From Allodiplogaster sudhausi (lineage: Eukaryota; Nematoda; Chromadorea; Rhabditida; Diplogasteridae), in assembly GCA_945643635.1 (NCBI GenBank), contig CALZFC010000248.1:4413501-4477500 (forward strand): DNA of 64,000 bases, in the 5' to 3' direction. Within the stretch, counting starts at the first letter, position 1, and every line of letters starts with the position of its first letter. The notes below the pieces were generated by a model. That model worked only from the letters and a program-made list of their open reading frames with translations. It was not told where the DNA came from and did no database searches. A program made the position numbers and the translations under genes. This document shows positions 36,501 through 47,659 of the stretch, piece by piece.

Positions 36501-38229
36501 GAATCTAAAATAGTAGAATTCAACCATGTTTCTGTGACAGCTATAATAGAAATATTCTGCTTAAGTAGAATTGAAAGTTCTTCCGTCTTGTTTAAAAGTG
36601 ATCGAGCATTAAACATTTGAACTTTGCATTGTCTGTATCTCGTCCTTCGACATATACTTTGAGATGAATGTATGAATAAAGCTTTAAAATTAAAAAAAAA
36701 AGAGTTATTTGTCCTTACTTTATATAAATAAGCATTTACATTTATTTAATCAAAAAAGTAACTGCTAGAAGGCACCACTGATGAGTCAAACAAATTATGA
36801 TAAATTCACTCAGTACTACGTCAACGAGGAACGCTTCATTTGCTACGCTAAGAAAGTGTGCGTAAATGAGGGAATGAACGAGACGGAAAGCATCATTTTT
36901 GGCAGTCTCGGAGAGTGCCAGAGGCATCTGCCAAGTGAGAAAAATATTATTAATTATTTTACGTAATATTTGTTTTTAATAAAAAAAATAACATTTCTGT
37001 CATTTTAAAGATATATGAAAGATTTATGTAATTTATTCTTTTATAGTGGACTTCTTCCAATGCGCCCCAGGGGTATCGTCAGTTGCGGCGTGCGAGAGAC
37101 ATCCTTTCTTCACCTTTCAAGAGATGCCGGAGCCGCCAGCGGAGCTCGATGGAATGTCTTCACCGGTCCCTCTCCAAGCAGCACCGGTCGCAGCTTCATC
37201 ACCTTATGCTGCTTCTCCTGCGCGCGCGAGTCTTCCTCTCGCTCTCCCCGCTCTCCCTCCGCGCCCCTCGCCATCCGTCGCCATCGACACCGCCGCCTTG
37301 CCCAGCCGGCTCTTCGTGCAAGAGCGGCGGAATGATGGATGTTTGCTGTCCAGATATGGAGACTGGTGGGTCGACGACGAAAATTTATTGCCTTTTCCAA
37401 CAATGAGCAGCTGGCTATTTTAACAAAAAAAAATTTTAATGTATTTAATTTTCAGAAGAGTTCAACCAGGAGTTCTCCGACCCGTGCGGCGGAGGCAAAA
37501 CGGCGATTCCTGCCTCAGAAGGATATTATGGACTGCTTGTCGGAATGGTCGGTGTAGTCATTATATCGTTTCAGGTTTTTTTATTATTATTTTCTTTTTA
37601 TTAAATCAAGCAATTTTTAAAGCTTTTTGGTCAAGGTATTGTTATTTTATTATATGGTTGGAAAAAAATTTCACTGCTGTTTTTTGAACTCATCTTATCA
37701 TTATGCATATAAAAATGTTTTCTCTGTAGTCGTGCAACGATGACTTCTGTCCGGCTGAGGCGCGCTGCGTTCAACGAAAGTACCAGGTGAGCAAATTTAC
37801 TTAGTTTTATTTATCTTACACTTTCTACTCCACCATTACAAAGTCGCTTCTCATATATTTATTTACATCTTCTAGTCACATTCCCACTTCATAGTTACTG
37901 TTTTCTCGGATAACATGTAGTAGAAAAGAAAATTAGTGCCTAATGCTGCCAAAGCCATAAGCGACTTCATGCTGCTGCCAATCCAAGATTTTCTGGTCGA
38001 TTAAATAATTAAAAGGGGAAAAAATAGCTTTACTTGTTGCAAGTTTCAGAGATAATAAAAGATTTTGTGCAATTAAAAGTAAACAGCCACACCTTTGACC
38101 CAGGCCTACTGCTGCGTCGCGCGCTCGCCTCAAAAGAACGACAGCACCCGCCCGCTACCGTTCTCGATGTCGACTGATTCCGTGAAGGCGTCGCCGCCAT
38201 TTTTGTCTCAAGTTCTTCTTCGGCGTTAA
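33546..38229 (+). CDS. Secreted cysteine-rich (Lustrin-like) protein
   Basis: Exons 33546-33635, 36769-36934, 37047-37365, 37456-37547, 37730-37786 and 38104-38229. Exon 1 is a clear signal peptide (MCLSAAISKVSLLFAFFSIA) with a strong GTAAGT donor. Exon 2 reads FICYAKKVCVNEGMNETES. Later parts have spaced cysteines: CPAGSSCKSGGMMDVCCPD, then CNDDFCPAEARC and AYCCVARSP; it ends at TAA 38227-38229. The C-x(n)-C...CC pattern is typical of nematode Lustrin/ET-type extracellular modules. Exon 3 starts in one frame (DFFQCAPGVSSVAACERHPF) but must end in another to give CPAGSSCK and match exon 4. Its 319-bp length is not compatible with both neighbours, so a hidden intron, a frameshift or a base error lies in its Pro/Ser-rich centre. 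Intron 1 (3.1 kb) is mostly an antisense LINE. Confidence 0.65.
33720..36660 (-). mobile_element. CR1/jockey-like LINE, nearly intact ORF2 with one stop
   Basis: Read on minus, the frame from 36616 to 33869 is open except for TAG at 35630-35632 (after LSRMY). The endonuclease part has MFNARSLLNK, TETWLN, GGGVAIFV, LLGDFNYPDIDW and TSDHSAL. The reverse transcriptase part has YRPVSITCF, FDHAKAFDRVSH, SGVPQGSVCGPLLFLI, the catalytic FADD near 34645, and LGIVVD. The C-terminus ends at 33869 (STLIIP). The start of the endonuclease and any ORF1 are missing, so it is 5'-truncated. It lies antisense in intron 1 of the Lustrin-like gene. The tail after 33868 contains AATAAA near 33768 and ATTCATTC repeats, a likely 3' end. 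Confidence 0.92.
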
Positions 38230-38862
38230 AAAACCCATTCATCATATTTATTTTTAGAAAAAAATTCCTATCATATTCCCATTTCATACGGCTGTTTTTT
38301 CATATAATATAAACGCTTGCTATATCTCTGACAATATATACATTGCGGATTCTTTTTAGCTTTAAATACAATCAAATCCATTTCGAAATGAAATGCTTTA
38401 ATGATGAAGCTGTGAAATATCGCCATTAATTACTTCAGCTCGTGCTCTCATATTTCGTAGGGGCGTTTTTGGATGATTCTTTAATCGTTTATCATTCAGC
38501 CTACGTCTACATTTCTCAAGGTCAGAAAATTGTTCGTCTGCTCTTCTTAGTAATGACGCATCGGTGAAACTCGGCCTTGGATCTCATGGTCAGACAAATT
38601 TGCTGGAAGCTATGATAACACCTTCTCTTTGGCTGTTAATATAATTCAAACAAAAAAATCGCACATTTTTCATGCTTTTCCTGGAGACTATGTACAAAAA
38701 TAAAATTATTTTACGATTTACTGGCAGTGAAAACAAAGCAAAATGAATATTATTAGCTGAAATGATTAATCTTTTTTATATATCTTCTTTAAATATTGCA
38801 CAGAGTTCACGGATACCCGAAGTTGACTTCGTTCTATTTGCACAGTGTTAGCGTCCTTAATC
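38230..38862. other. Intergenic region between convergent genes
   Basis: AT-rich sequence between the 3' ends of the Lustrin-like gene (plus) and the multi-peptide precursor gene (minus). No exon, repeat or RNA gene was recognised. Confidence 0.5.
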
Positions 38863-41362
38863 TCATGCCGAACCCGGACAGGGATAGCATCTCTGAAAGG
38901 AAGAAGAAGGAAACATGGTTGCGTTCCTTGTCTCTATCACTGTCACTCTTACTCTCACGCACTTTCAATCTCTCTTTCTATTGCACCTAATAACTTTAGT
39001 ACTGCTTCAGTGCTTTTCTCTGATTTCTTTCTCTCTCTCATTCCTTCTCTCTTTCTCTCTCTTCTCCCTCTCTCTCTCTCTCTCTCTCTCTCCTCTCTCT
39101 CCCTCTCTCCCTCTATCTCTCTCTCTCCCTCTCTCTCTCTCGTACCGCAGAACCGTAGTCACGCTTTCTCCGCCTTTTCTTCAGCTGCATATTAGGCGTA
39201 CAAATATTACACTCATCCTGAAATATGGAAAAAAAATTTAAAAAAAAAATAATAATTCCCAGAAGTTTGAAAAGAAAACTCTTGATTTTTAAAAGAAATA
39301 CAAAACAAGAATCATCAATAACTGCATTAACTGACAAAGAAACTTCGCTTCACGCGTGTCCTGCACTCCGGGAACGCCATGCAATTGTGCTGAAAGAGTG
39401 CTGTCTAGTTGTTGTATGTACGTAATCAATTTTTGCCCTTTTCTAAGATCTTATAAAAAAAGTCCTTCCACTTAAAATATATCAATACTTTATTAGTAGT
39501 ATTTAGATCAAGTAGGAATACCGAAGAGGTAGCTCCAAAAAAAAGATGATAGCACGGATCTTACCACGGATGCGTTGATGGTGGGCAAGCCGAAGGCTCG
39601 TTTCACTCTCTTTGCAAGTTCGCCGCCGCCGCACTTTGTGCACTTTCGACGACGTTTTGTCTAAATTGACAGAAAAAAATGTTTATTTAGTTTTAATATT
39701 TTCTGTTTATTTATTTATTATTTCAATATACCTTTAAAAAAATTATTCTTCTCTGAATTTTAAATGAGTTTACCAATTTCTCCTATTTGTTCTTGTTTCT
39801 TTAGCTTACACTAATAAAACTCAAAATTCTTCTAGGGAACGCAAAAAGAAAATGCGAGTCGAATTTCCCCCTTCCCCAAAGCATGAAGCACCCTACACTT
39901 GACGGATTTCCGAGAGCCTACCTCTCGCTTGGTCCGCGACCGATAGACCTTTCGGAAGATGGCCATCTCGACCGAGTTGAGGCAATCTTCGGTCTGCGTG
40001 CAGACGGCGCCTTGAGGAGCTCGACGACTTCCCTGAAGTGCTTACTGGTTTTATTTTTTTATTTTTACAAAAGTTTATTTAACGGAATAGGCCGAAAACA
40101 AAATGGTTCTTTTTAAAATCTTTTTTTAAAGTCTAGGCTCGACCAACTTCAAAGCTCTTATCGTAGCCTTCACGTTTTCGAATGTCACGAATCGCCTCCT
40201 TGAGATTCCAGCTCGAATCCTAAGTAAGAAAGAGGGATTGTAGATTAGATAAGAACGATTACCAAAAAATAAACAATGCGTGCTCGAATTGCCGTGTTCA
40301 CCATGTAGGAGGCAGTCTCATTACCGTGTCATAAGTTATGTACATACATACATGAAAATAGAATGCGCGTATAGATTTTTTTTGGGTGAAATGAGTGTCA
40401 CGTTGGGTTAAGACTGTTTCTTATAATCTGGGTATGTTCTCAAAACATAAGAACCTACTTCAATGACAGAATTATAAGTTAACATGTGATAATCGTTAGT
40501 AGTAATGTTTGCAAAAAAATATGTAAAAAAAATTATAACAAAGAATACTACTAATAATATTAAAGTAATAATTTGCACAAAAAATTACAACCTCGTCATG
40601 CCCATCGCCAGTTTCATTGGCCGCGCGCTTCTTTCTGCTCGCGAGCGCCAGCGTCACCCACGCGGGGCATGGGACGCAACCCTGGAAAGTTCATTTGATA
40701 GTTATTCGTTTGTGCTTTCTATTTCATCTTTCATTTTTCATTAGTATTGTTCCATCCAAAATATGTCAACTGAAGCTATATTTTAATGCTGCGAAGCAAA
40801 ATTAAGTCCCAAAATAAGTATTCAAATCTGCCGCTCACCGCCGTCTGATCGGGCGCAAAGAATTGGCGCTTGACGCGCGTGTGCATGGCGAGCTCTTCTT
40901 CGTACGCGGCAGCTGCGGCCTGAGAAAGAGATAGAGAGAGAGAGAGAGAAAGAGAGAGAGAGTAAGAGAGAGAAAGAGAGAGAGAGAAAGGAGAAGAGAT
41001 AGAGAAAGAGAGAGAAGAAAGAGAGAAGATAGAAGAGAGAGAGAGAGAGTGAGGGAGAGATAGAGATACCTTTTGGCACAATAAAAAATATACAGGTAAA
41101 AGGAAAAAGTTAAAGACGATTGATATTCGTATTGCGAGTCTTTGCTTTTAGACTCAAGTGAGACTTGGCATTCGACTTTAAAGAAAAGACCTGAGCCCAG
41201 CTCTTCCTACCATGTCCCTCTTGACTCGCGCGTGGTACGCTTCCAATCGCGCGGCGTGACGCTTTCGACGGCGACGCTTGAGCAGCACGCACGCCGGAAA
41301 CTTGACGCAGCCACCGCCGGCACCAGAGTTGGCCGAGAGGGCTGGAGAGAGCATGGTTAGAT

Positions 41363-41402
<40 letters not shown>

Positions 41403-44400
41403 TAGGAGATTTAGGAGAGATATGGAGAAAGAGAAAGCTGGCGCAGAGTGAGCAAGAGAAAAGGACGAATCAAGAAGGAAGGGCGAGGAAGGGGAGGGAT
41501 GTAGAAATGAAATATCGAGTAAAGTTAGAAGTAAAATAATGCTTTTTGAGCTAGTTTCTTGACTATTCTGATAAATCCTCGCTGACCCTTGGCGGTGAGT
41601 CCCTTCGAGAGCACCTTGACAATATCTAGCATGCCACTCGGCGCGTACGGCGTCTGCCGCTTCATCCGCAGCTGCGAGACTACGTCGTCGGCCATGTCGA
41701 ATTCGTCGAGACGACGGCCACGAGTGCACTAAGGTTAAGGTCTTAAGGCTAAGGTCTTAAGGTAATTGTCTCTAGGCTCTACGTCGTAAAGATAAGATCT
41801 TAAAGGAGGGAGCACCCCGGCGAACATTCGTGCATATCAGAAGAAGCTTTCAGCACTTCTTTTTCTTTCTTCAACACACACTATTTTAATGTGCTCTCGC
41901 GTACTCGCTCACCATTACAGTACTCTTTTTTTTAGCAGCTAGAGAAGTGAGATAATGCTAAAACCTGTGTTCCGTTGAAGCTGCCGCTTCGTTCGCGCAT
42001 GCATTGCTGAAATGTTTTCTCTTTTGCTCTTAAGAACTAAGTACTTAAGGATTAGGTTCTGAATTACTAAATATTTAAGGAATACGTTCTTAAGTATTAG
42101 ACTAACGTCACGGTGTGCCTCGCGCTTCGCTCGGCCCGCTGCACCGCCGCACGGCTCGCAGTACTGCGTGCCGGCGACGTTGCGCTTGTGTCGATGCGCC
42201 AGAATCGTGCATTGCGGATGGGGTAGACACTGAATAAATCAATATTACATACTAATATACAATTATAATTGTATACCACAAGCCATGAGATGATTTATGA
42301 TGCTAAATCATTCTCACCCCATTCCTCTTCGTTCGTCGCTTGGCGACCGGTGACGTGCCGTAAGGCGAGCTGTCCGGCTCGAGATACTCGCATGGGATGC
42401 ACTACAAATATACGGTAACACTAATATAACTAGATGCTCGATTAACACTGTAATTAGAGCTACTCGATAAATCGAAAAAGTCACGTATGTATACCGAATT
42501 ACGTTTGGCGCGTCGCGTAAGTAGTGGCTGGCCATTGATGCATATTTGGCACTGCAACATTTATAAGTAAAATAAAATCGTCGTTTTAAATTGGAATTCG
42601 TGCGCCACTTTCTCTTGTAATTTCGTATCAAAGTTGATGAATGATTTGATAATTCTAGTTTCTCAGATAGTATTGATCTTATTTTTCAAATAAAAATCAA
42701 TTATTACAAAACATCAATAAATGTGCCTCACATTCATGCGCTTGACTCTCTTATGCGTCGCGAGAAGCAGAGAGCGCGCGCGAGGCACTGTCGAAGAAGC
42801 CAGTTTACTGCTGTATTGCGTCTTCACGTCGTCTTCATCCTCAGAGTCCGAGTCCTGTCAATCAATATTAGCATGTTATCATTTTCTAAAAATTTTTTTG
42901 TAATTTCTGTTTGCGTTTTTAGATATAAAGTTTTAGGCTTTAGTGTAATGTCGCAAACTTTTTGTGCATTTTTGAAGAGAAAGAAAAAAAATTTCAAAAG
43001 ATATCTTTGTAGAAAAAATATTTATAATGATTAAATGATTGAAAATAACTTCGCTGCTGTCGTCGTCCGATCCATCGTCAGAACCGTCGAATCTCGGGTG
43101 CGCCGGGTCGGCCGGCGTCACCTTCGAGACGGTCGAGAAGATGGGCGCTGATTGTGAAAAAGTTTTTTTCATTGTTTGTTTTTTTCTCTTCATTTTCATT
43201 GAATGTTGGGGTTTTTTAATCTGGTCATTGCCCCATTCGCAGCTGTTCGTTTGCTTTTCGTTTCGTTAGAAATATATGAACCGCGAGGACACTATAATTA
43301 CACACACTACAATTGGCCACACTATAATTACTAACCTTGCTGCTCGCAAGCGGCGCAGTGACCATCGTCACGCTTGGATCTACGGCCGAGCGCAACTCGG
43401 CGACGACACGGGCACGAGGGGCAGGCTCTGGAATCTCTCTTCTTCTCTCTTTCTCTATTTCTCTCGCTTTCTCTTTATCTCTTGCTGTGACTTTGCCTCT
43501 CACCCTCTCTCTCTGTTCACCGCTCTCATTCATTATTTGGCTCTCCCGAAAACGCGTTCAAATTTGCCTCTTGCACTCTTCGCGCACGCTCTCTCAATTT
43601 TTCACTCTCTGTCCATCTTTCATTTTTTCCTCCCTCTCTCTCTCGCCCAACCTGAGACACGGCGTGACCTTCCGGCAGCAGCTTCTCCTGAGCGGAACGA
43701 GTGGCGGGAGCGGATCGCAGCAGGGCAGCGGCGGCGGGCAGCACGGCTTCTCCGTGTCGCAGCACTCCTGATTCTGGTAGTAGCAGCATGGCCGGCCACA
43801 TCCGCAGTCTGGAAAGGGCAAGGGAAATTCAAATCTCATACCTAGGGCACGCAATTCAAATCTAATTATTTATTTTACGTTTAAAGCACATTACTAGCAG
43901 TAAATTATGCTCCTGCATAATAGAACTGCGTCCAGCATTAAATTTTCAAATAATTGTGAAAAGGCCTTGCGATATTTCTGTAATAGTATTATGAGAGAGA
44001 GAAAAAGAAAAAAAAAATTTCGGAATTATATTTCGGCATACTTCCTCCCGGGCAGCCGCAGGCACTGGCGGGTGGCGGTGGCTCGTCGTCACAGCACTGG
44101 ACGGGCGGCTCAGGAGGCGGCGGCGGTGGAGGAGGTGGAGGAGGCGGAGGCACGGGCGCCGGTGGAGGGCAGCACGAGCGAGGAGGCGGTGGAGGAAGCT
44201 GCGAGGGTAACAGATTAAGGAGATTTATCTTTTTTTTAAATAAAATATATAAGAATATGAAAATCATAATAACAAACAGTCAGCAAATATTGCAGTTTTG
44301 AAGTAATGAAAAACATTTAATAAAAAAATGGAAATCAGTAATTTAGTGAAGGGAAATTTCAAGGTGAAATTATAGTTGTTGTTTTCTTTCGAAAAGTCAC

Positions 44401-44780
44401 TCAGCGAAAATACATATATTTATATTTAAGAAGACTTTGGTCAATAATTTTTCAGAAAGGCAAATGAATTTTGGCAGACCGGCGGCGGTCCAGGCTCGTC
44501 CTCGTCGAAGTACTCCTCTTCAACTCGTTCTCCCTAGAATGATTTGGCCTGTTTTATAGAATAAAAAATTAATGTTGTATGCATGTTCATACATATGTAT
44601 GTTCATAACATCATCTCTCAAGATATTACAGATATCATTTAAAGATTTTTTTTATGATTCATTCTCATTTTTGCTCGGTCTCTCTTTCTTTCTCTTTGTA
44701 CCTCTTCTAATATCTTTCCCTCTCTCTCTTTCTCCCTCTCTCTCTCCCTCTCTCTCTCTCTCTACCCCGCTCTATCTCTT

Positions 44781-44829
<49 letters not shown>

Positions 44830-45534
44830 ATCTCTCCTCTCTCTATCTCTTGCCTCGCAGCACGGCCCCGGACAGCACTCCGGTGTCGCAGGGCAGCACG
44901 GCCCAAACGCCGGCTGACAGCACGGCTTTGGTGGCGGAGGGGGCGGGCAGCAGGCGAGAGGGAGGGGAGGAGCGTCGTCGTCGCAGCAGTCTAAAAATGG
45001 AGAGAGAGAGAGAGAGAGAGAAAAGGGAGGGAGACAGAGAGAGAAAAACAACAAAATAGTGAGAGAAACACTATGAAATTACATAGGCAGTCGCAAAAAT
45101 GCAAATAATTCTCCGTAAATAAAAGAATGTATACCTGATGAGCAGCATCGCCGTCGTGGGAAGAGATCGCAGTCCGAACAGCCGCACGAGCAGCGCTTTC
45201 GTCTTCGGTGAGCAACCAGCGCGCTCACATTCGGGAGCGCGAGTGAAAATGGCGCGGAGACGAGTCGCAGTGCGGAGGGCACCTTGACTGCAACGGAACG
45301 AGAAACCTTTCGAGTCTAGGGTGCTGGACATTTTATTGTTTTATTTATTTTTTATTTTCATTTTTAATAATTTTTATTAGTGATCAAATAGAGCCTACCT
45401 TTACTGCCGAGGTCTGCTGGCGGCTCAAAGTCGTCGTCCGTCTCGAGAATCTCATCCTCATTGCCGAAAACGGCCACTTCAGCAGCAGAGTAGAGTGGCG
45501 ATATCAAGCCGAATAATAGCAGCACGTAGCGCAT
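38863..45534 (-). CDS. Secreted multi-peptide precursor: CxxC modules separated by furin-type sites (unknown family)
   Basis: 22 exons, all phases consistent, 2244 nt, 747 residues: 45534-45399, 45287-45135, 44990-44854, 44533-44480, 44198-44042, 43808-43669, 43434-43332, 43147-43050, 42854-42732, 42551-42495, 42401-42318, 42229-42107, 41728-41587, 41341-41211, 40919-40839, 40681-40592, 40219-40148, 40032-39922, 39660-39565, 39389-39336, 39217-39146, 38892-38863 (TGA). Exon 1 is a signal peptide (MRYVLLLFGLISPLYSAAEV) plus an acidic stretch. Exons 2-6 are Cys/Pro-rich with many CC pairs (PCCQPAFGPCCPATPECC) and poly-Pro. Exons 7-9 are acidic (DDGSDDDSSE). Exons 10-22 mostly carry a cysteine pair (CQIC, CIPC, CEPC, CVPC, CTKC, CNIC) and a basic site (RRAKR, KRRTKR, RRRRKR, RKKR, RSRTKR, RRRKR). 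One intron (after exon 3) uses a GC donor. Likely cleaved in the secretory pathway into small peptides. Function and family are unknown to me. Confidence 0.8.
38997..39145. repeat. (CT)n-rich tract in an intron of the precursor gene
   Basis: Nearly pure CT/TCTC sequence, interrupted by CCCTC, between the last two exons of the multi-peptide precursor gene. Open frames rich in Ser and Leu here are artefacts. Confidence 0.9.
40921..41070. repeat. (GA)n-rich tract
   Basis: GA/GAAA-rich tract inside an intron of the precursor gene. A further (GA)n block of the same kind lies at 41365-41400. Confidence 0.9.
44660..44852. repeat. (CT)n tract next to a GC-donor splice site
   Basis: Long CT run directly downstream (on the gene strand) of exon 3 of the precursor gene, abutting its GAG|GCAAGA donor. 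On the transcript this is a purine-only stretch. Confidence 0.85.
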
Positions 45535-45754
45535 TTGTCTGTGAGAGAGAAACAAGACTATAAATTCAGTACAGTTGAGTAACTTTGTTTTAAAAAAAAG
45601 ACTGTTACTTGAAGTAAACGCCAGACGTCAAGAGATTACTAAAGAATATTCAATCAGGAAAAGAATATAGAGCGTATTGGAAAGTATATGCAGAAATATG
45701 AATATTCATGTTTTCGCTTTGAAGGGTCACACAATTGAAGGAAGGTGAAGTTCT

Positions 45755-46225
45755 TTAGCGACAAAGCAACAAAACGATCTCATCTTCATCCGCAATGATT
45801 GCGCGATTGATTTCGCCATCTCGGCCCATGCGAGCAGGCATGTTAGATGGCCGCTGGGCATAAATGGAAGATGGGCTGCGAGAGAAAGAGAGAAGAAAGA
45901 GAGAGAAAGAGAGAGAGAAAGAAGAGAAAGAGAGAGAGAAAGAAGAGAGGTAGAGAATGAGAGGAAGATTGAGAAAAAGAAAGACACAGAAATAGGAAGA
46001 GAGAGAGAGAAATAGAGAGTGAGAGAAAGAGAGAGAGAGAAAGAGAGAGAGATGAAAAGGAGTGCTCTCGAAGTATCTCCGTCAGGTACAGGCTTAGGCG
46101 GATCATTACGAGATATGCGCCATTCGTCCGAACTGGATATCAGCCGGCTTGTCACGCAGGCTTGTCCTTTCTCGAGATGGGGTGATATCGCTAGCTGATC
46201 ATCGCCTTGATCAGCTTCATGCTCT
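45755..46225 (-). CDS. Possible exons of an unknown short gene
   Basis: Two frames on minus lack low-complexity bias. The first, near 46220-46070, contains HLEKGQACVTSRLISSSDEW followed by RNDPPKPVPDG. The second, near 45880-45755, follows a CTCGCAG acceptor, contains RPSNMPARMGRDGEINRAII then ADEDEIVLLLCR, and ends at TAA. A GA-rich tract lies between. A donor in the right phase was not found, so the join is unproven. This lies between the precursor gene and the saposin gene. Confidence 0.3.
45880..46058. repeat. (GA)n tract
   Basis: Almost pure GA/GAAA for about 180 bases; creates Ser/Leu-rich frames on minus that are not genes. Similar runs lie at 46210-46350, 46680-46795 and 46900-46975. 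Confidence 0.9.
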
Positions 46226-46615
46226 CTCTATTTCTCTTTATCTCTCCCTTTCTTCTCTCTCTCTTCCCTCTATCTCTCTCTCTTTCTCTAACTTACTTTC
46301 TCTCTCACTAACTCTCCCCCTCTCGCTCCCGCTCTCTATCTCTCTTTCTCACTCGTTCCATGTTCTTCCCCAGTTACCGAATTACAAAAAAAAGACAACG
46401 AAGCAGGTTGAATACCTTAACTTTTATAATTCACGCTGATTTTGTAAGTGCCCAGTTAAGCGCAACATTTGTGCATTACTTTAATGTATGACTGCAATTT
46501 ATAATGCCATTTGCAATGCCATTAGTTTCTTTATGTGAATTCAGGAATTATTAAGCACATTCAAAAGGAATTTGGCGGGAGATTCAAATACGGTTTCGGC
46601 ACGAAGTCCTGAGAA

Positions 46616-46758
46616 TCAGCACAGCGTCATCGCAACGCAGACGTCGTGGACGGAGGCGCCATCCTTGAGGCCCTGGTTGACCTGGAGAGAGGGAGAGAGT
46701 GAGAGAGGCAACGAGAGAAAGCGGGAGAGAGAGTGAGTGAGTGAGAAAGAGAGTGAGT

Positions 46759-46797
<39 letters not shown>

Positions 46798-47657
46798 GCA
46801 GTTGAAACGGGAGAGGAGACAAGCTAATCCTGCTCCTCTCTGTCTCTGTCATCTTTCCATGACTCTTGTTACTTACAACTCTAATTTTCGTTCTCCCCAC
46901 CTCTCTCTCTTTCTCTCTCTCACTCTCTCTCGCTCTCTCACTCTCTCTTTCTCACTCTTTCTCTCTCTCTCTCCATTCTCTCCAACCTCAACAATGTGGT
47001 CATCGACGATCTTCTTGCAGACGGGCACAAGGAATGACTGGAGGCCGGAGTGCGAGCAGTAGTCGTGGCCGAGCTGAGAATCAGAATTTAAATAAAGTTT
47101 ATTTTTCTAAAATCAAAATACAAATATACGTATCAAAGTGAACTAAAGCAGCCACAATTTCACAATCAGTTTTAGACAGTTATGACTGATAAAATTTCCA
47201 TCAATCTCAATGTTCGACGGTATGAATAGAAAAAAAAAACTAAATTAATATTTTAAAAAAAATTCACCTTCTTCTGAGTCTCGAGGTCCTTGTCCTGGTT
47301 GTCGGCGAGCACCTGGACCATGCCGAGGCAGAGCGAGCAGAATGGGCCCTGCAGTAGAGAGATAGAGAGCGAGAGAGAGAGAGAGAAAGAGAGACTGAGA
47401 GAGAGAGAGAGGGAGAGATCGAGAATATGATTGAGAGCAAGAGAGAAAGAGGCAGAGATAGAGGGTTAACGAGAACTTTCAACACTGTCTGTTTGGTATT
47501 TTTTAATGGTTTTATCAAACAATTTTTTAAAATAATATTTAGACAATTTAATTGGATAAAAAATTTTATCTCTTACATTAGACTCTTTCTTCTGCTGCGG
47601 CAGCGCAATGGCGAAGGCGCCAGCGGCAAGAGCGACGACCAAGAGAAGAGTGCGCAT
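46616..47657 (-). CDS. Saposin-like (SaposinB) secreted protein, caenopore type
   Basis: Four exons, all phase 0: 47657-47577, 47348-47268, 47073-46987 and 46681-46616 (TGA), giving 104 residues. The start gives a signal peptide, MRTLLLVVALAAGAFAIA. The mature part has six cysteines in saposin order: FCSLC (pair), DYC, PVC, DVC and the final LC. The pair opens the domain and the last Cys ends the protein. In nematodes such single-domain proteins (SPP family) bind membranes, and several permeabilise bacteria in the gut; others bind lipids. No basic residues dominate here, so which role applies is unclear. An upstream in-frame Met (47693) would add MFEMLQYPSSSV and is less likely. Confidence 0.9.
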
Positions 47658-47659
47658 GA

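Noticed and set aside
38845..39241. Ser/Leu-rich frames on plus in CT-rich DNA (and similar at 40.8-41.1, 44.6-45.0, 45.8-46.1, 46.7-47.0 and 62.0-62.3 kb)
   Set aside because: Microsatellite translation; no splice structure, and they overlap introns of well-supported genes.
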